Positions 33,663 through 43,162 of a stretch of DNA of 64,000 nt are shown piece after piece. The stretch covers positions 518,522 to 582,521 of the forward strand of contig JADKBR010000017.1 in NCBI GenBank assembly GCA_016714975.1. Direction: 5' to 3'. The notes under the pieces were generated by a model. It was not told where the DNA came from. It was given only the letters and a program-made list of their open reading frames with translations, and made no database searches. This stretch comes from Candidatus Dechloromonas phosphorivorans. GTDB taxonomy: Bacteria; Pseudomonadota; Gammaproteobacteria; Burkholderiales; Rhodocyclaceae. Positions within the stretch are counted from its first letter, which is position 1. The number at the start of each line of letters is the position of its first letter. A program made the position numbers and the translations under genes.

Positions 33663-34679
33663 TCAGGGGTTGACCGCAACAGCCTCGATTTTCGGACCTT
33701 CGTGCGATCCAAGGCGCAGGTTGCCAGCAGCGCTGGACTGAACGACCGCCAGTGCCTCGAAGCCGCCGGCGGGCGAGGGCGCGCTGCTGACAATTTTGCC
33801 GCATGCCTGGTCCGGGTTGTCCGGAGAGTGAAGATCGGCGCCCGCTGCGAGGGGCTGATCGCAGCTGATGCGGTACAGGTGGCGCTTGACCTTGCCGAGA
33901 TACTGCGTGCGGGCGACGACTTCCTGCCCCGGATAACAGCCTTTGTGAAAACTGACGCCTCCCAGCCTTTCGAAGTCGGCCATCTGCGGCACGAACTCTT
34001 CTTTCGTTACTGCTGAAATCAGCGGGAAACCGGCCTGAACATCAAGCCAGCGCCAAGCCGGCAGGCCGGCCGGTCGCGCCTTGAGAGTGAGCTTGGTCCA
34101 CACTTCCACAACCCCCTCCGGCTGAACGACAGCAATATACCTGTTCGCTTCCAGCGCAATTACGCTGGCCTTCTCGCCAATCGCCCGAGTCATTGGGACG
34201 ACCGGGCAGGGCAGGCCGGCCTCTTCAAGCGCCTCGCTTGCGTGCGGGCCGGCAAGGCCGAGCAGCAGGCGATTCCCGGTCAGCGCCGCCAACTCGACCT
34301 TTGAGCGCAGCACGAACATCTGCAAACGCCTCAGAGAATCCGCTTCGAGGTCACCCGACACGATCAGCCGGAACGCATTGGCCTCCCGCCAGACCAGGAA
34401 GCTTGCCTGCATGCGCCCCTTGGCCGTGCACCAGGCCGAATGCTGAACCTGATCGGCGCCAAGGTGATTGATGTCACTGGTGAATTGGTTTTGCAGGAAG
34501 GTCTTGGCATCGTCCCCAGAGGCCGCGATCAAGCCAAGGTGGGTCAGCGGCACCAGGATGGTCTGACTGCGGGCTGCCTGAAGTTCACCAGCGGCATCGC
34601 CGAAGTTGACAATTTCGTCGGATCCGGAAACGAAGACGGCATCGGCGGATTGCAGAAAGCTGCACCAGTTTGGGTTCAT
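33663..34679 (-). CDS. ygfZ: Folate-binding protein YgfZ (iron-sulfur repair)
   Basis: A 338-residue tetrahydrofolate-dependent protein of the GcvT fold that helps maintain certain Fe-S enzymes, including MiaB-type radical-SAM proteins. The family signature GVSFHKGCYPGQEVVARTQYLG (KGCYPGQE) lies near residue 240. The start at 34679 is preceded by AGGAG and begins MNPNWCSFLQSADAVFV. Longer in-frame starts upstream, to 34850, overlap the divergent mltG and are not credible. Since RimO, a radical-SAM methylthiotransferase, is also in the window, a functional link is reasonable but inferred. Confidence 0.93.
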   Translation of the reverse strand: MNPNWCSFLQSADAVFVSGSDEIVNFGDAAGELQAARSQTILVPLTHLGLIAASGDDAKTFLQNQFTSDINHLGADQVQHSAWCTAKGRMQASFLVWREANAFRLIVSGDLEADSLRRLQMFVLRSKVELAALTGNRLLLGLAGPHASEALEEAGLPCPVVPMTRAIGEKASVIALEANRYIAVVQPEGVVEVWTKLTLKARPAGLPAWRWLDVQAGFPLISAVTKEEFVPQMADFERLGGVSFHKGCYPGQEVVARTQYLGKVKRHLYRISCDQPLAAGADLHSPDNPDQACGKIVSSAPSPAGGFEALAVVQSSAAGNLRLGSHEGPKIEAVAVNP

Positions 34680-34770
34680 GAAGGCTCCTGTTGAGTTTGC
34701 GATATTATAGCGGCCGTTCGATTGTGCTCGTTTCTCTTGGGCATGACCCGGTTGCAGCCCGCGAGTTCCC

Positions 34771-35766
34771 GTGCGTTTATTCCTCAAGTTTTCCCTGCTC
34801 CTCTGCATTCTGCTGGCAGCCGTGATCGCGGGTGCCGTCTGGTGGGCCAACGCACCAATTCAGTTGCGCGAATCCACTGTGGATTTCCGTATCGCTTCCG
34901 GCAGCAGCTTGAGGTCCGCCGCCAGTCAGATGCGGGAAGCCGGCATTGGCGTCAATCCCGATCTGCTCGCGCTCCTGGCGCGCTGGCGCGGCGTTGCCAC
35001 TGCCATCAAGGCGGGCAGCTATGCGGTGAGCCGGGGCATTACTCCCGAGCAACTGCTGGGCAAGCTGGCGCGCGGCGACATGACGCAAGGCGAATCGACT
35101 CTCGTCGATGGCTGGACTTTCGCCCAATGGCGAGTCCGCCTCGACCAGCACCCGGATCTCAAGCATGAAACGCGGGACCTCCCGGAGGCCGAAATAGCCT
35201 CCCGGCTGGGCATCGAAGGCGGCCGGATCGACGGTTGGCTGTATCCCGATACCTATCTGTTCGACAAACAATCGAGCGACCTGGAACTCTTCGCGCGTGC
35301 CCACCGGGCGATGCGCAAGAGGCTCGACGATGCCTGGCGCGAGCGGGATTCCGGCCTGCCCTACGGGTATCCCTACGAGGCACTGATCATGGCTTCGATT
35401 GTCGAAAAGGAGACCGGTCGCGCCGATGATCGCGCATTGGTGGCAGCGGTTTTCGTCAATCGCCTGAGCAAGGGCATGCTGCTGCAGACCGACCCGACGG
35501 TGATCTATGGGCTGGGCGACAAGTTCGACGGCAATCTGCGCAAACGCGACCTGCAAACGGACACACCGTACAATACCTACACCCGTGCCGGCTTGCCGCC
35601 GACGCCCATTGCCATGCCTGGTGTGGCGGCGATCCAGGCGGCCCTGCACCCGGCGGACAGCGATGTACTGTACTTTGTTTCGCGTGGCGATGGCAGCAGC
35701 CAGTTTTCAAGAACGCTGGATGAACACAACAAGGCAGTGAGCAAATACCAGAGAGGCGGCAAGTGA
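34771..35766 (+). CDS. mltG: Endolytic murein transglycosylase MltG
   Basis: An inner-membrane lytic transglycosylase that cuts nascent glycan strands and sets their length. One N-terminal transmembrane helix ([19 protein letters not shown]) leads to the YceG-like domain with [29 protein letters not shown], which holds the catalytic Glu, and [12 protein letters not shown] and [18 protein letters not shown]. The start is GTG at 34771. It leads the mltG-tmk-holB-pilZ-tatD run, with the tmk GTG overlapping its stop (GTGA). Confidence 0.95.
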   Translation: MRLFLKFSLLLCILLAAVIAGAVWWANAPIQLRESTVDFRIASGSSLRSAASQMREAGIGVNPDLLALLARWRGVATAIKAGSYAVSRGITPEQLLGKLARGDMTQGESTLVDGWTFAQWRVRLDQHPDLKHETRDLPEAEIASRLGIEGGRIDGWLYPDTYLFDKQSSDLELFARAHRAMRKRLDDAWRERDSGLPYGYPYEALIMASIVEKETGRADDRALVAAVFVNRLSKGMLLQTDPTVIYGLGDKFDGNLRKRDLQTDTPYNTYTRAGLPPTPIAMPGVAAIQAALHPADSDVLYFVSRGDGSSQFSRTLDEHNKAVSKYQRGGK

Positions 35767-36377
35767 GAGGAAAATTCATTACGTTCGAAGGCATCGACGG
35801 CGCGGGCAAGAGCAGTCATGTCGAATGGCTGGCTGAGCTACTGAGACAGAAGGGGCTGACAGTTCATGTCACGCGCGAGCCGGGCGGTACGGAACTGGGC
35901 GAAAAGTTGCGGGAGTTGCTTCTCCACAGCTCGATGGACCTGGAAACCGAGACCCTGTTGATGTTTGCGGCGCGGCGCGAACATCTGGCCAAGCTGATCG
36001 AGCCGGCGCTTGCCGCTGGCGAGTGGGTAATCTGCGATCGCTTCAGTGACGCTACGTACGCTTACCAGGGAGGGGGGCGCGGTCTCGAGCGCAGCAAGTT
36101 GCAGCAACTCGAACAATGGGTTCATGGCCATTTGCAGCCCGATCTGACCCTGTTGTTCGATCTGCCGCTCGATGTTGCCCGCGAGCGCATTGCGCTTGCC
36201 AGCCGGGTGCTGGATCGTTTCGAACAGGAACGCGCCGACTTTCATGAGCGGGTGCGCCAGGCTTACCTCGAACGCTGGCACGCGTCTCCCGGGCGAATTC
36301 GCGTCATCGATGCCCAGGGAAGTATCGATGAAATTCGCAAATCACTTGAGATAATTGCCGCAACTATCTATTTATGA
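35763..36377 (+). CDS. tmk: Thymidylate kinase
   Basis: A 204-residue dTMP kinase making dTDP. It shows the P-loop [12 protein letters not shown] (residues about 8-19), the DR(Y/F) motif as [18 protein letters not shown], and a LID region. The arginine-containing P-loop variant is absent, and the [12 protein letters not shown] carries basic residues. The start is GTG at 35763, overlapping the mltG stop by four bases; its own stop overlaps the holB ATG (TATGA). This tight overlap is the normal arrangement in betaproteobacteria. Confidence 0.96.
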   Translation: MRGKFITFEGIDGAGKSSHVEWLAELLRQKGLTVHVTREPGGTELGEKLRELLLHSSMDLETETLLMFAARREHLAKLIEPALAAGEWVICDRFSDATYAYQGGGRGLERSKLQQLEQWVHGHLQPDLTLLFDLPLDVARERIALASRVLDRFEQERADFHERVRQAYLERWHASPGRIRVIDAQGSIDEIRKSLEIIAATIYL

Positions 36378-37396
36378 ACGTAATAGAGCTACACGCTGAC
36401 ACTTGGGCCAACCTTCAGTCCCAGCGCGAGAGGCTGCCCCACGCCCTGTTACTTGTCGGGCAGCGGGGGCTTGGAAAGTTTGCGCTGGCGCAGGTGTTTG
36501 CCAACAGCCTGCTCTGCGAGCAGCCGCTGGAAGGTGCATTTCCCTGCGGCAGATGCCTTGCCTGCAATTGGTTCGAGCAGGGAAACCACCCGGACTTCAG
36601 ACTCCTGCAACCGCAGGTGATGGTTGAAGAAGCGGAGGAGGAAGGGGGCAGGAAGAGGGCTAGTCAACAGATAACGATTGATCAGGTCCGCGCCCTCGAT
36701 GACTTCTTCAACGTCGGGGCGCATCGCGCAGGTTTGAAGGTCATTGTTGTCAATCCTGCTGACGCGTTGAACAGAAGCGCCGCCAATTCACTTCTCAAGA
36801 CGCTTGAGGAACCAGCGCCAAGTACCCTGTTTTTAATGGTTTCAAGTGAACCATCGCGCCTGTTGCCGACGATTCGCAGTCGCTGTCAGCTGGTTCCCGT
36901 CAGCACGCCATTGACCGTTGTTGCGGTAGCTGCATTGGTTTCGAAAGGCGTCGAACAGCCCGCACGCTGGCTCGCTCTGGCCGGTGGCTCACCAGGCTTG
37001 GCCATCGAACTGGCGGCAGCGGCTGGCGAAGGTGGCTGGCTGGATCTTCTGACCCGACGTCTTGGCGCAAAGGATGGGTTGGACCCGATCAGCCTGGCTG
37101 CGGAACTTGAGAAAGTGATCAAGGAGAGCAAGGGCAAGCTTTCCTTGCGGTCGGTGGTCGAGGCGATGCAGAAGTGGCTTGTCGATCTCACACTGGCCAG
37201 CAATGGACTTCCCATCCGATATTTTCTCTCACAACAGGCCACAATTTCAGGGCTGGCTGATATCATTCCTCCCGCATGCCTTGTGCGCTTCTACCGGCGT
37301 CTTTTGACGCACCGTCGCGAGGTCGAGCAACCGCTTAACGCTCGGCTGTTTCTGGAGGGATTGTTCATGGACTATCGACGTCTGCTGAGACACTGA
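36374..37396 (+). CDS. holB: DNA polymerase III delta' subunit
   Basis: A clamp-loader subunit of 340 residues. It has a P-loop-like [11 protein letters not shown], a zinc-binding cysteine cluster [19 protein letters not shown], the segment [26 protein letters not shown], and the SRC motif in [11 protein letters not shown], which in delta' helps trigger ATP hydrolysis by the tau/gamma subunits. A basic/acidic insert ([14 protein letters not shown]) follows the zinc domain. Length and order are normal. Confidence 0.94.
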   Translation: MNVIELHADTWANLQSQRERLPHALLLVGQRGLGKFALAQVFANSLLCEQPLEGAFPCGRCLACNWFEQGNHPDFRLLQPQVMVEEAEEEGGRKRASQQITIDQVRALDDFFNVGAHRAGLKVIVVNPADALNRSAANSLLKTLEEPAPSTLFLMVSSEPSRLLPTIRSRCQLVPVSTPLTVVAVAALVSKGVEQPARWLALAGGSPGLAIELAAAAGEGGWLDLLTRRLGAKDGLDPISLAAELEKVIKESKGKLSLRSVVEAMQKWLVDLTLASNGLPIRYFLSQQATISGLADIIPPACLVRFYRRLLTHRREVEQPLNARLFLEGLFMDYRRLLRH

Positions 37397-37402
37397 CCAA
37401 CG

Positions 37403-37768
37403 ATGAGTGCTCCCAAACCGGGTCCACCGCAACGGCCCAGTGTCCTCTCGCTTAACATCAGTTCAAAATCTGCGCTCTACGCGGCTTTTATGCCGCACTT
37501 GCGCAACGGCGGGATATTTATCCCGACCACGCGAAATTACAATATTGGCGACGAGGTCTTCATGCTGCTGTCGCTGATGGATGATCCCGCCAAGTTGCCG
37601 ATTGCCGGCACAGTGGTCTGGATTACCCCAGCCGGAGCCCAAAACGGGCGCGCCCAAGGAATCGGTGTGCACTTCAACGCTGACGAGAGCGGTCAGGAAG
37701 CCAGGCGCAAGATCGAAGGCCTGCTGGGCGGCGTTCTGCTGTCGACACGTCCAACACACACGCTCTGA
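37403..37768 (+). CDS. pilZ: PilZ-domain protein (type IV pilus assembly PilZ-like)
   Basis: A 121-residue PilZ protein (RPSVLSLNISSKSALYAAFMPHLRNGGIFIPTT, GTVVWITPAGAQNGRAQGIGVHF). The N-terminal RxxxR and the D/NxSxxG c-di-GMP motifs are not clearly present, as in Pseudomonas PilZ, which acts in type IV pilus assembly without binding c-di-GMP. It sits between holB and tatD, its standard place, and may link pili to the GGDEF proteins in this window only indirectly. Confidence 0.88.
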   Translation: MSAPKPGPPQRPSVLSLNISSKSALYAAFMPHLRNGGIFIPTTRNYNIGDEVFMLLSLMDDPAKLPIAGTVVWITPAGAQNGRAQGIGVHFNADESGQEARRKIEGLLGGVLLSTRPTHTL

Positions 37769-37776
37769 TCCAGAGG

Positions 37777-38559
37777 ATGCTGGTCGACTCGCACTGTCAT
37801 CTTGACTTTCCGGAACTTGCGCGGCGACTGCCCGAAATCCTTGAGCGCATGCAGCAGAACGACGTCGGCTGTGCAGTGTGTATTGGCGTCAATCTGGAAG
37901 ACCTCCCGGGTGTCCTCGCGCTGGCTGAAGCCCACGCCAACCTCTACGCCACGGTCGGTGTCCATCCCGAGTATGCCGATGCCGATGAGCCAAATGAACA
38001 GAAACTGCTTGAACTTGCCGGTCACCCGAAGGTGATCGCCATCGGTGAAACCGGACTTGACTACCACTGGCAGAAAGACCGCCCGGAATGGCAGCGTGAT
38101 CGCTTCCGCTGCCACATCCGCGCGGCAATCTTGGCGGGCAAGCCCTTGGTGGTGCACATGCGCGATGCTGCGAATGACACCTTGAGAATTCTTCACGAGG
38201 AGGGAGCCCAAGCCATCGGTGGTGTCATGCACTGCTTCACCGAAACCTGGGAAGTCGCTCGCCGGGCGCTCGATCTTGGCTTCCACATCTCGTTTTCAGG
38301 CATCGTCACCTTCAAGAATGCGCTTGCAATCAAGGAGGTGGCACAGAAGGCGCCACTTGACCGCATTCTGGTCGAAACCGATGCGCCTTACCTTGCTCCA
38401 GCGCCCTATCGTGGCAAGGCGAATGAACCGGCCTACGTACGCTATGTTGCGGAAGAGCTTGCACGCTTGCGCAGGCTGTCGCCGGAACAGGTTGCCGAGG
38501 CCACTACCGCCAATTTTTTCAATCTTTTCAAACACGCCCTTCGGCCCATACATCCATGA
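37777..38559 (+). CDS. TatD family metal-dependent hydrolase
   Basis: A 260-residue TIM-barrel hydrolase. It has the metal motif DSHCHLDF at the N-terminus, VGVHPEY, IGETGLDYHW, HMRDA, GGVMHCFTETWEVA and the end ILVETDAPYLAP. TatD-type proteins are 3'-5' exonucleases or deaminase-like nucleases acting on damaged DNA. It lies eight bases after pilZ, and its stop overlaps the ATG of the ankyrin gene. Confidence 0.93.
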   Translation: MLVDSHCHLDFPELARRLPEILERMQQNDVGCAVCIGVNLEDLPGVLALAEAHANLYATVGVHPEYADADEPNEQKLLELAGHPKVIAIGETGLDYHWQKDRPEWQRDRFRCHIRAAILAGKPLVVHMRDAANDTLRILHEEGAQAIGGVMHCFTETWEVARRALDLGFHISFSGIVTFKNALAIKEVAQKAPLDRILVETDAPYLAPAPYRGKANEPAYVRYVAEELARLRRLSPEQVAEATTANFFNLFKHALRPIHP

Positions 38560-39215
38560 AAAATACCCTTCTCGCCATTCTCGTGGCCGCAGCCTTGCCT
38601 CTGACAGCCTCAGCCGCCACCTATGACGACCTGATCAATTCGGCAAAACTCGGTGATACCCGCGACATCTCCCGGATGATCCAGCGCGGCGCTTCAGTTG
38701 ATACGACCGACAAGGAAGGCAATACGCTGCTGATTCTGGCCGCCCGCGATGGCCATGCGGACCTCGTTGAATACCTGATCAAGCAGCGCGCCAATGTCAA
38801 TGCCCGCAATGCTGCCGGCGATACGGCATTGCGCCTCGCCGCATTTCGCGGGCATCTGAAAGCTGCCGAACTGCTGATTGCCGGTGGGGCTGAGGTGAAC
38901 ATGTCCGGCTGGACGCCACTCGCGTATGCGGCATTCAACGGGCATACAGACATCGCCAAGCTTCTGGTCAAATCCGGGGCGGACGTGAATGCAAGCAGCG
39001 AGAACGGCAGCACCGCCCTGATCGTCGCAGCCAGGGGTGGCTTCATCGAGATCGTTCGCCTGCTGCTGGCCAATCGGGCCGACCCCAACAAGCGCCTTGA
39101 GAGCGGCGAGACGGCCCTTGATATCGCATTGAGGAACCAGAATACCGATATCGGTGACCTGCTTCTTCGCGCGGGCGGCAAATCGGGCAAGACAGTCACC
39201 ATCGAGATGAGGTAG
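38556..39215 (+). CDS. Exported ankyrin-repeat protein
   Basis: A 219-residue periplasmic protein. A signal peptide (MKNTLLAILVAAALPLTASA) precedes five or six ankyrin repeats from residue 35 to 210, with units such as EGNTLLILAARDGHADLVEYLIKQ and NGSTALIVAARGGFIEIVRLLLAN. Ankyrin repeats bind proteins; the partner is unknown. ATGA overlap with the tatD-like gene puts it at the end of the mltG operon. Such proteins are common at this place in Rhodocyclales and Neisseriales relatives. Confidence 0.9.
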   Translation: MKNTLLAILVAAALPLTASAATYDDLINSAKLGDTRDISRMIQRGASVDTTDKEGNTLLILAARDGHADLVEYLIKQRANVNARNAAGDTALRLAAFRGHLKAAELLIAGGAEVNMSGWTPLAYAAFNGHTDIAKLLVKSGADVNASSENGSTALIVAARGGFIEIVRLLLANRADPNKRLESGETALDIALRNQNTDIGDLLLRAGGKSGKTVTIEMR

Positions 39216-39301
39216 TCGCCTCACGAGCGGCGGCGACGCTCTTGCAGCGCCAGCCTCCTTGGCAAATGCGCTCGATCTGAGCCGAATTCCTCGATGACAG
39301 C

Positions 39302-40474
39302 TCAGAGTTGGCTTGCCGCGATGGTGGGCGACCCAGGCGCCTCCGGCCCGCCTTTGATCCAGGGCACACTTTCTACGCAGTTGCGTCCATTCAGCTTCGC
39401 GCGGTAGACACCCGAGTCTGCCGCTTTCATAAGGTCTTCCGGCGTGTCCATATCATCGGTACGCTCGGCTAACCCCACGCTGATACTTCCGCGCCATTCG
39501 CCGCCGCCTGCCGGAATGCGCAGCAAGGCTATCCCTCGCCGAATCTTTTCGGCCATCTTCATCGCGCCGTCAAGCGACGTATGGCCACAGATGATCAGGA
39601 ACTCATCGCCTCCCAACCGGCAAACAATGTCATCCGCGCGTGCCAAGCGCTTCAACTGACTCGACAATTGCCGCAGCACTTCGTCACCGGCGGCGTGCCC
39701 GTAGGCATCGTTGATCTGCTTGAAACCATCGGCATCGATCAGCATGCAGGACAGAGGCGTACTGTACCGGACCGATGCCGCCCACTCACGGACGAAGCTC
39801 TGCAAGGCATAGCGGCGATTCGGCAGCCCCGTGAGAACATCGGTCATGGCCATTGTTTCCAGCTGCTGATTGGCTTCCAAGAGTTCCCGGGTGCGATCTG
39901 CTACCTTGGTCTCCAGGGTCTGGTTCAATTGGAATAGCTCACGATTTCGTTCCGATACCTGCTGGAACAAACCGTTGAGAGCATTCAACAGTGTTCCGGT
40001 CGCCCCATCCTTGACGATCTTTTCGGTCACATAGGCATCGGCCGCCTTCTGGCCGGCCTGAACCGCGGCGATTTGCTTCGCCATGAATTGATCCATGCCG
40101 AGAATGTGATAGGCCAGCCAGTGAGTGAGAAATTTCAGAAGAAACGTCGCTGCGTCCGGGTTGCCGGATGAGATGCCGGAGTGCATCTGCGTCACTTCGG
40201 CCAGGAAGGTCGCGTGCGCCCGGCTGTGTTGCTGGATATGGCGCGGGTCGAGGCCTGCGCGAGACATCGACGATTCTTCTTCAGCGAAATGATACCGGGC
40301 GTAGGCAGCCAGTTTCTGGAACACCGCCTCAAGGTTATCGTTGTCAATTTCCGTGCCCACGCTCCGGGTCAGCAGATCGCCGAAATCATTGATCAAATCG
40401 ATCAGCTGGTGGTGCTGCGCATCAACTTCGGTCAAGCCGGTGACAAAGCATTTGTCCCATCGGAATGATTCCAT
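39302..40474 (-). CDS. Hemerythrin-GGDEF diguanylate cyclase
   Basis: A 390-residue oxygen- or redox-sensing c-di-GMP synthase. Residues about 5-135 are a bacteriohemerythrin domain with the di-iron ligands in EVDAQHHQLIDLI, RYHFAEEESSM, HSRAHATFL and HWLAYHILGMD. A linker coiled coil (LNQTLETKVADRTRELLEAN) leads to the GGDEF domain, with CRLGGDEFLIICG near residue 300 and an RxxD inhibitory site (RADD) five residues before it. By analogy with Vibrio Bhr-DGC, the oxidation state of the di-iron site would control cyclase activity. It neighbours a single-domain hemerythrin. Confidence 0.94.
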   Translation of the reverse strand: MESFRWDKCFVTGLTEVDAQHHQLIDLINDFGDLLTRSVGTEIDNDNLEAVFQKLAAYARYHFAEEESSMSRAGLDPRHIQQHSRAHATFLAEVTQMHSGISSGNPDAATFLLKFLTHWLAYHILGMDQFMAKQIAAVQAGQKAADAYVTEKIVKDGATGTLLNALNGLFQQVSERNRELFQLNQTLETKVADRTRELLEANQQLETMAMTDVLTGLPNRRYALQSFVREWAASVRYSTPLSCMLIDADGFKQINDAYGHAAGDEVLRQLSSQLKRLARADDIVCRLGGDEFLIICGHTSLDGAMKMAEKIRRGIALLRIPAGGGEWRGSISVGLAERTDDMDTPEDLMKAADSGVYRAKLNGRNCVESVPWIKGGPEAPGSPTIAASQL

Positions 40475-40607
40475 TGTGCGTATCTCCTTCGTCTCTGCTC
40501 GCTGACGCCAACTGCCTGATTCTTGGGATCAGTGGGCGGGAGCGGGTCGGCAACCCTGCAGTGGAGCCCGCAGTTTGAGCGTCCCGCTTGTCAGGTGTTC
40601 GTTGTCC

Positions 40608-41072
40608 TTACCGGCATAGATCATGTGATCCAGGTCCCTTCATATTCTGCAAGTGAAGCGACTTCAGGCGCATGTCTTCCTTAAGGATGTGATCGAGCAG
40701 CCAGTGACGCAGCAGGGCGATGAGGGCAGCTTTTGCCTCTGGCGGAATCATCGTGGCTTCCCCCCTGGCTTGCGCTGCGCGAAGTTGTCTGACTGGCGCG
40801 GCAGCAGCGTCCAACTGAGCGATCAGCTGTCTATGCGCATTCTTGTGGTGATCGAATTTCACATACCGAAGGTTGATCATGATCGACTCCTCGCGGAAAA
40901 AATGTTCCTGCGTATAGGTTGCAAGTCCATCAATTGCCACGAGGGCCTCTGCTACCGGGTTGTCCCCAGACAAGGCCACTTCAACCTCATTGATCAACGC
41001 AAACAGTTTCTTGTGATCGTTGTCGATCATCTCATTGCCAACGCCAAGTGCGTTACGCCATTGCAGAGCCAT
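40608..41072 (-). CDS. Bacteriohemerythrin
   Basis: A 154-residue single-domain hemerythrin that should bind O2 at a di-iron centre. Ligand motifs in order are GNEMIDNDHKKLFALINEVE, EHFFREESIM, HKNAHRQL and HWLLDHILKEDMRLK. The length is slightly above average through a C-terminal tail. Roles proposed for the family are O2 storage, delivery or sensing. It is on the same strand as, and upstream of, the hemerythrin-GGDEF gene (about 130 bases between them), so the pair may be one O2-responsive unit. Confidence 0.93.
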   Translation of the reverse strand: MALQWRNALGVGNEMIDNDHKKLFALINEVEVALSGDNPVAEALVAIDGLATYTQEHFFREESIMINLRYVKFDHHKNAHRQLIAQLDAAAAPVRQLRAAQARGEATMIPPEAKAALIALLRHWLLDHILKEDMRLKSLHLQNMKGPGSHDLCR

Positions 41073-41388
41073 GACTCACCTCCCGAAAACCGCCTTCTGT
41101 GCGTATCGTGCCATGGGTTTGGCGATATTGCTCATAGCGCGACCACATCCTGAGTGCCTTGATGAGCTGTTTGTTCCACGAGGACTTGATAGACCACACG
41201 CCGATGAATATTGGCACGCCGCGAATACGCTCGGGCCAAATCCCCAACCGGTGTTTCGTAAGCGGGCGGATTCTGGAAAAGATCTGCGCTCAGGGTTGCC
41301 AGCAATGATTCGGTTTTTTCCTTCAATCCGCAAGCCGCCAGCTTCTGAGCGCCCGCTTGCCAATGTTTCGCGTAGACCAGTTGCTCAC
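41053..41388 (-). pseudogene. Broken YoeB/Txe-type toxin gene
   Basis: The minus strand encodes LVYAKHWQAGAQKLAACGLKEK, then NPPAYETPVGDLARAYSRRANIHRRVVYQVLVEQ and, in another frame, KALRMWSRYE. Together these trace a YoeB/Txe RelE-superfamily mRNA interferase. The frame is lost after the likely GTG start (41388), where MSNW does not lead into LVYAKH, and again near 41170 (VLVEQ to QLIKALRMW). The usual second SRR-I-H motif reads SRRANIHRR. The 3' end runs into the hemerythrin start. It immediately follows an antitoxin tail. It is probably dead, although frame errors elsewhere in the window leave some doubt. Confidence 0.68.
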
Positions 41389-41490
41389 TCAACAAGCTCC
41401 CTGCAGCACTTTTCCATCGCAGTGGAAAAACCGTCGCGTATCGACTCTCGCATGCCGGGAATCGACAGCAGGCACATTCCTTCCTGAATC
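41389..41490 (-). pseudogene. C-terminal fragment of a Phd/YefM-type antitoxin
   Basis: In the frame ending with TGA at 41389-41391 the minus strand reads SIQEGMCLLSIPGMRESIRDGFSTAMEKC, which matches the C-terminal toxin-binding tail of YefM/Phd antitoxins (LLSIPGMRESI). The DNA-binding N-terminal two thirds are missing: upstream comes the end of a TPR gene. Stop and toxin GTG are directly adjacent (TGAGTG), the usual coupled layout. Confidence 0.6.
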
Positions 41491-41527
41491 GAGGCACTGT
41501 CGTTGGCTGCACCTGCAGGTGCCGATG

Positions 41528-41881
41528 CTAGTTTTTCGGCTCTGGGGAATCGTCTTTGCGCGTTTCAGATTCCGGCACTTTTCGGGGGTCGACCGCAACT
41601 GGTTCGGACCACTTTCCTGCACGTTTGAGTTTGTCACGCAGGCCAGGTAGCGGAAAACCTTGCGCCTGGGCGGCATGTGCGCTGGCGAGCGCCTTGTCGT
41701 ATTGCTTGAGGTCGAAATAGACCAGGCCGACGTTGTAGTTGATGTTGGCGTTGTTGCCGGCAAGCGCATTTGCTTCCTCGAGCTTGTCGGCAGCTGCAGG
41801 CCTTGCCCCGTTGGAAACAGGTAGATGCCGTGCGCCTTGACCAGCCGTCGTCCGGGCGGAAGCGTTCGCATGCACGCCAAC
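41528..41881 (-). pseudogene. C-terminal fragment of a TPR protein
   Basis: Reading across three frames gives ERFRPDDG, then LVKAHGIYLF, then AAADKLEEANALAGNNANINYNVGLVYFDLKQYDKALASAHAAQAQGFPLPGLRDKLKRAGKW, that is two TPR units and the tail. The same tail (SLGFPLPGLRDKLRRAGKW) occurs in the TPR gene at 57772-58406, so these are paralogues. The 5' part of the gene is absent; instead the sequence joins a transposase start near 41881. Confidence 0.65.
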
Positions 41882-42000
41882 ACCCTTCCAATTTCCTTCC
41901 AGGGCAACTTGAGTTCTTCACGCATCCGCATCCGCATCGCCTGCCGACGCATTTCGTCTTGGGCATTACGGCGTAATTTACGGGCATCGAACTTTTCCAT
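41881..42000 (-). pseudogene. N-terminal fragment of an IS630-type transposase
   Basis: About 40 residues starting at the ATG at 42000, MEKFDARKLRRNAQDEM and ELKLPWKEIGRVL, resemble the helix-turn-helix start of IS630-family transposases. The rest of the transposase is missing; the frame continues into a TPR gene fragment. It lies 60 bases from the end of the IS3-family element. It differs from the full IS630 copy at 53.8 kb. Confidence 0.5.
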
Positions 42001-42074
42001 ACTCGGGATTATTTCACAATCGGCTATTGGATTGCCGGGTCAATAAGCGCGCGTCAAGGTAGTTGTCGCCTCAG

Positions 42075-43162
42075 TCATGCAGCCAATGGCTGGATAAGGT
42101 TGTCTTCTGAGAACGCTTTGACGATGCAATCACGTTCGGGATTGAGTGTCACGGCACCGACCGGCGTCCAGTTTTTCGTCTTGCCCGACCATCGTGCCGG
42201 GTTGAGGTCGCGTGCCGAGGCATACAAGGCATGTCGGGCCGCCAGTATTGCCAGATCGTCACCGATATGGCGTTGGGTCGGGCTGACGTAACGAATGCCG
42301 CTGTGCCGATGTTCGACGTTGTACCAATGAACAAAGCTGGCCGCCCAGGCGCGAGCGTCGTCGAGTTCAGCAAAGCCTTGGCAGGAAACTCGGGCCGGTA
42401 TTTGGCGGTGCGAAACAGCGACTCCGCGTAAGCGTTGTCATCACTGACTCGGGGTCGTGAATACGAGGGTTTGACGCCCAACCAGTTGAGCATCGCCAGC
42501 ACCGTCGTCGCCTTGAGCGTCGAGCCGTTGTCACCATGCAGGACGGGCTTGCTGCTCAGCGCGGCAATCCCTTCGGCCAGCGCAGTCCGGCGTACCAGAT
42601 GCGCGGCATGATCAGCGTGATCGCTGTCATGGACCTCCCAGCCGACGATCTTGCGGCTATACAGGTCGAGGATGAGGTAGAGGTGAAACCATTGGCCTTG
42701 CACCTTGGCTGGTAAATAAGTCATGTCCCAACACCACACCTGGCGCGGTTCGGTGGCAATGTGCGTGCTCGGTGGCCGCCGTTGTTTGGGCGCCTTGGCG
42801 CGTCCACGGTGGTGGTTTGGCCGTGGGCCCGAGCACCCGGCTAAAAGTGGATTCTGGCCAGGTAAAATCCCTTCATCCGCCAGCATCGGCACAATGCGCG
42901 CTGGCGGCACAGCAGCAAACGCGGCTCGTTGGCAACGGCCAGCAACTGGGTGTGCTCGGCATCGCTGAGGGCATGCTTGGGCGTCGCACGCACGGCCAAG
43001 GGGCGGCCATCAGGGCGAATTCCGCCATCAATGGCTTTCCAGCGTTGCAAGGTGCGCAACTCAATGCCGGCCATCTCGCAGGCCAACATCAGCCGTGCGC
43101 CAGCAACACGAGCGATATGAATGTCTCGGGCCAAAGCCTGGCGGATCTTCAAGGCCGATCAT
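42075..43162 (-). pseudogene. IS3-family transposase OrfB (frame breaks)
   Basis: A DDE integrase-type transposase subunit. From ATG at 43162 come MIGLEDRQALARDIHIARVAG, an HTH segment (GIELRTLQRWKAIDGG), then the rve core with CWDMTYLPAKVQGQWFHLYL (first Asp), VLHGDNGSTLKA (second Asp) and SDDNAYAESLFRTAKYRPEF (Glu). The C-terminus (HWYNVEHRHSGIRYVSPTQRH and the end NLIQPLAA) is read in a different frame to the stop at 42075-42077. At least three single-base breaks are visible (about 43130, 42870 and 42370), so as it stands it cannot make a full protein. Confidence 0.8.
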
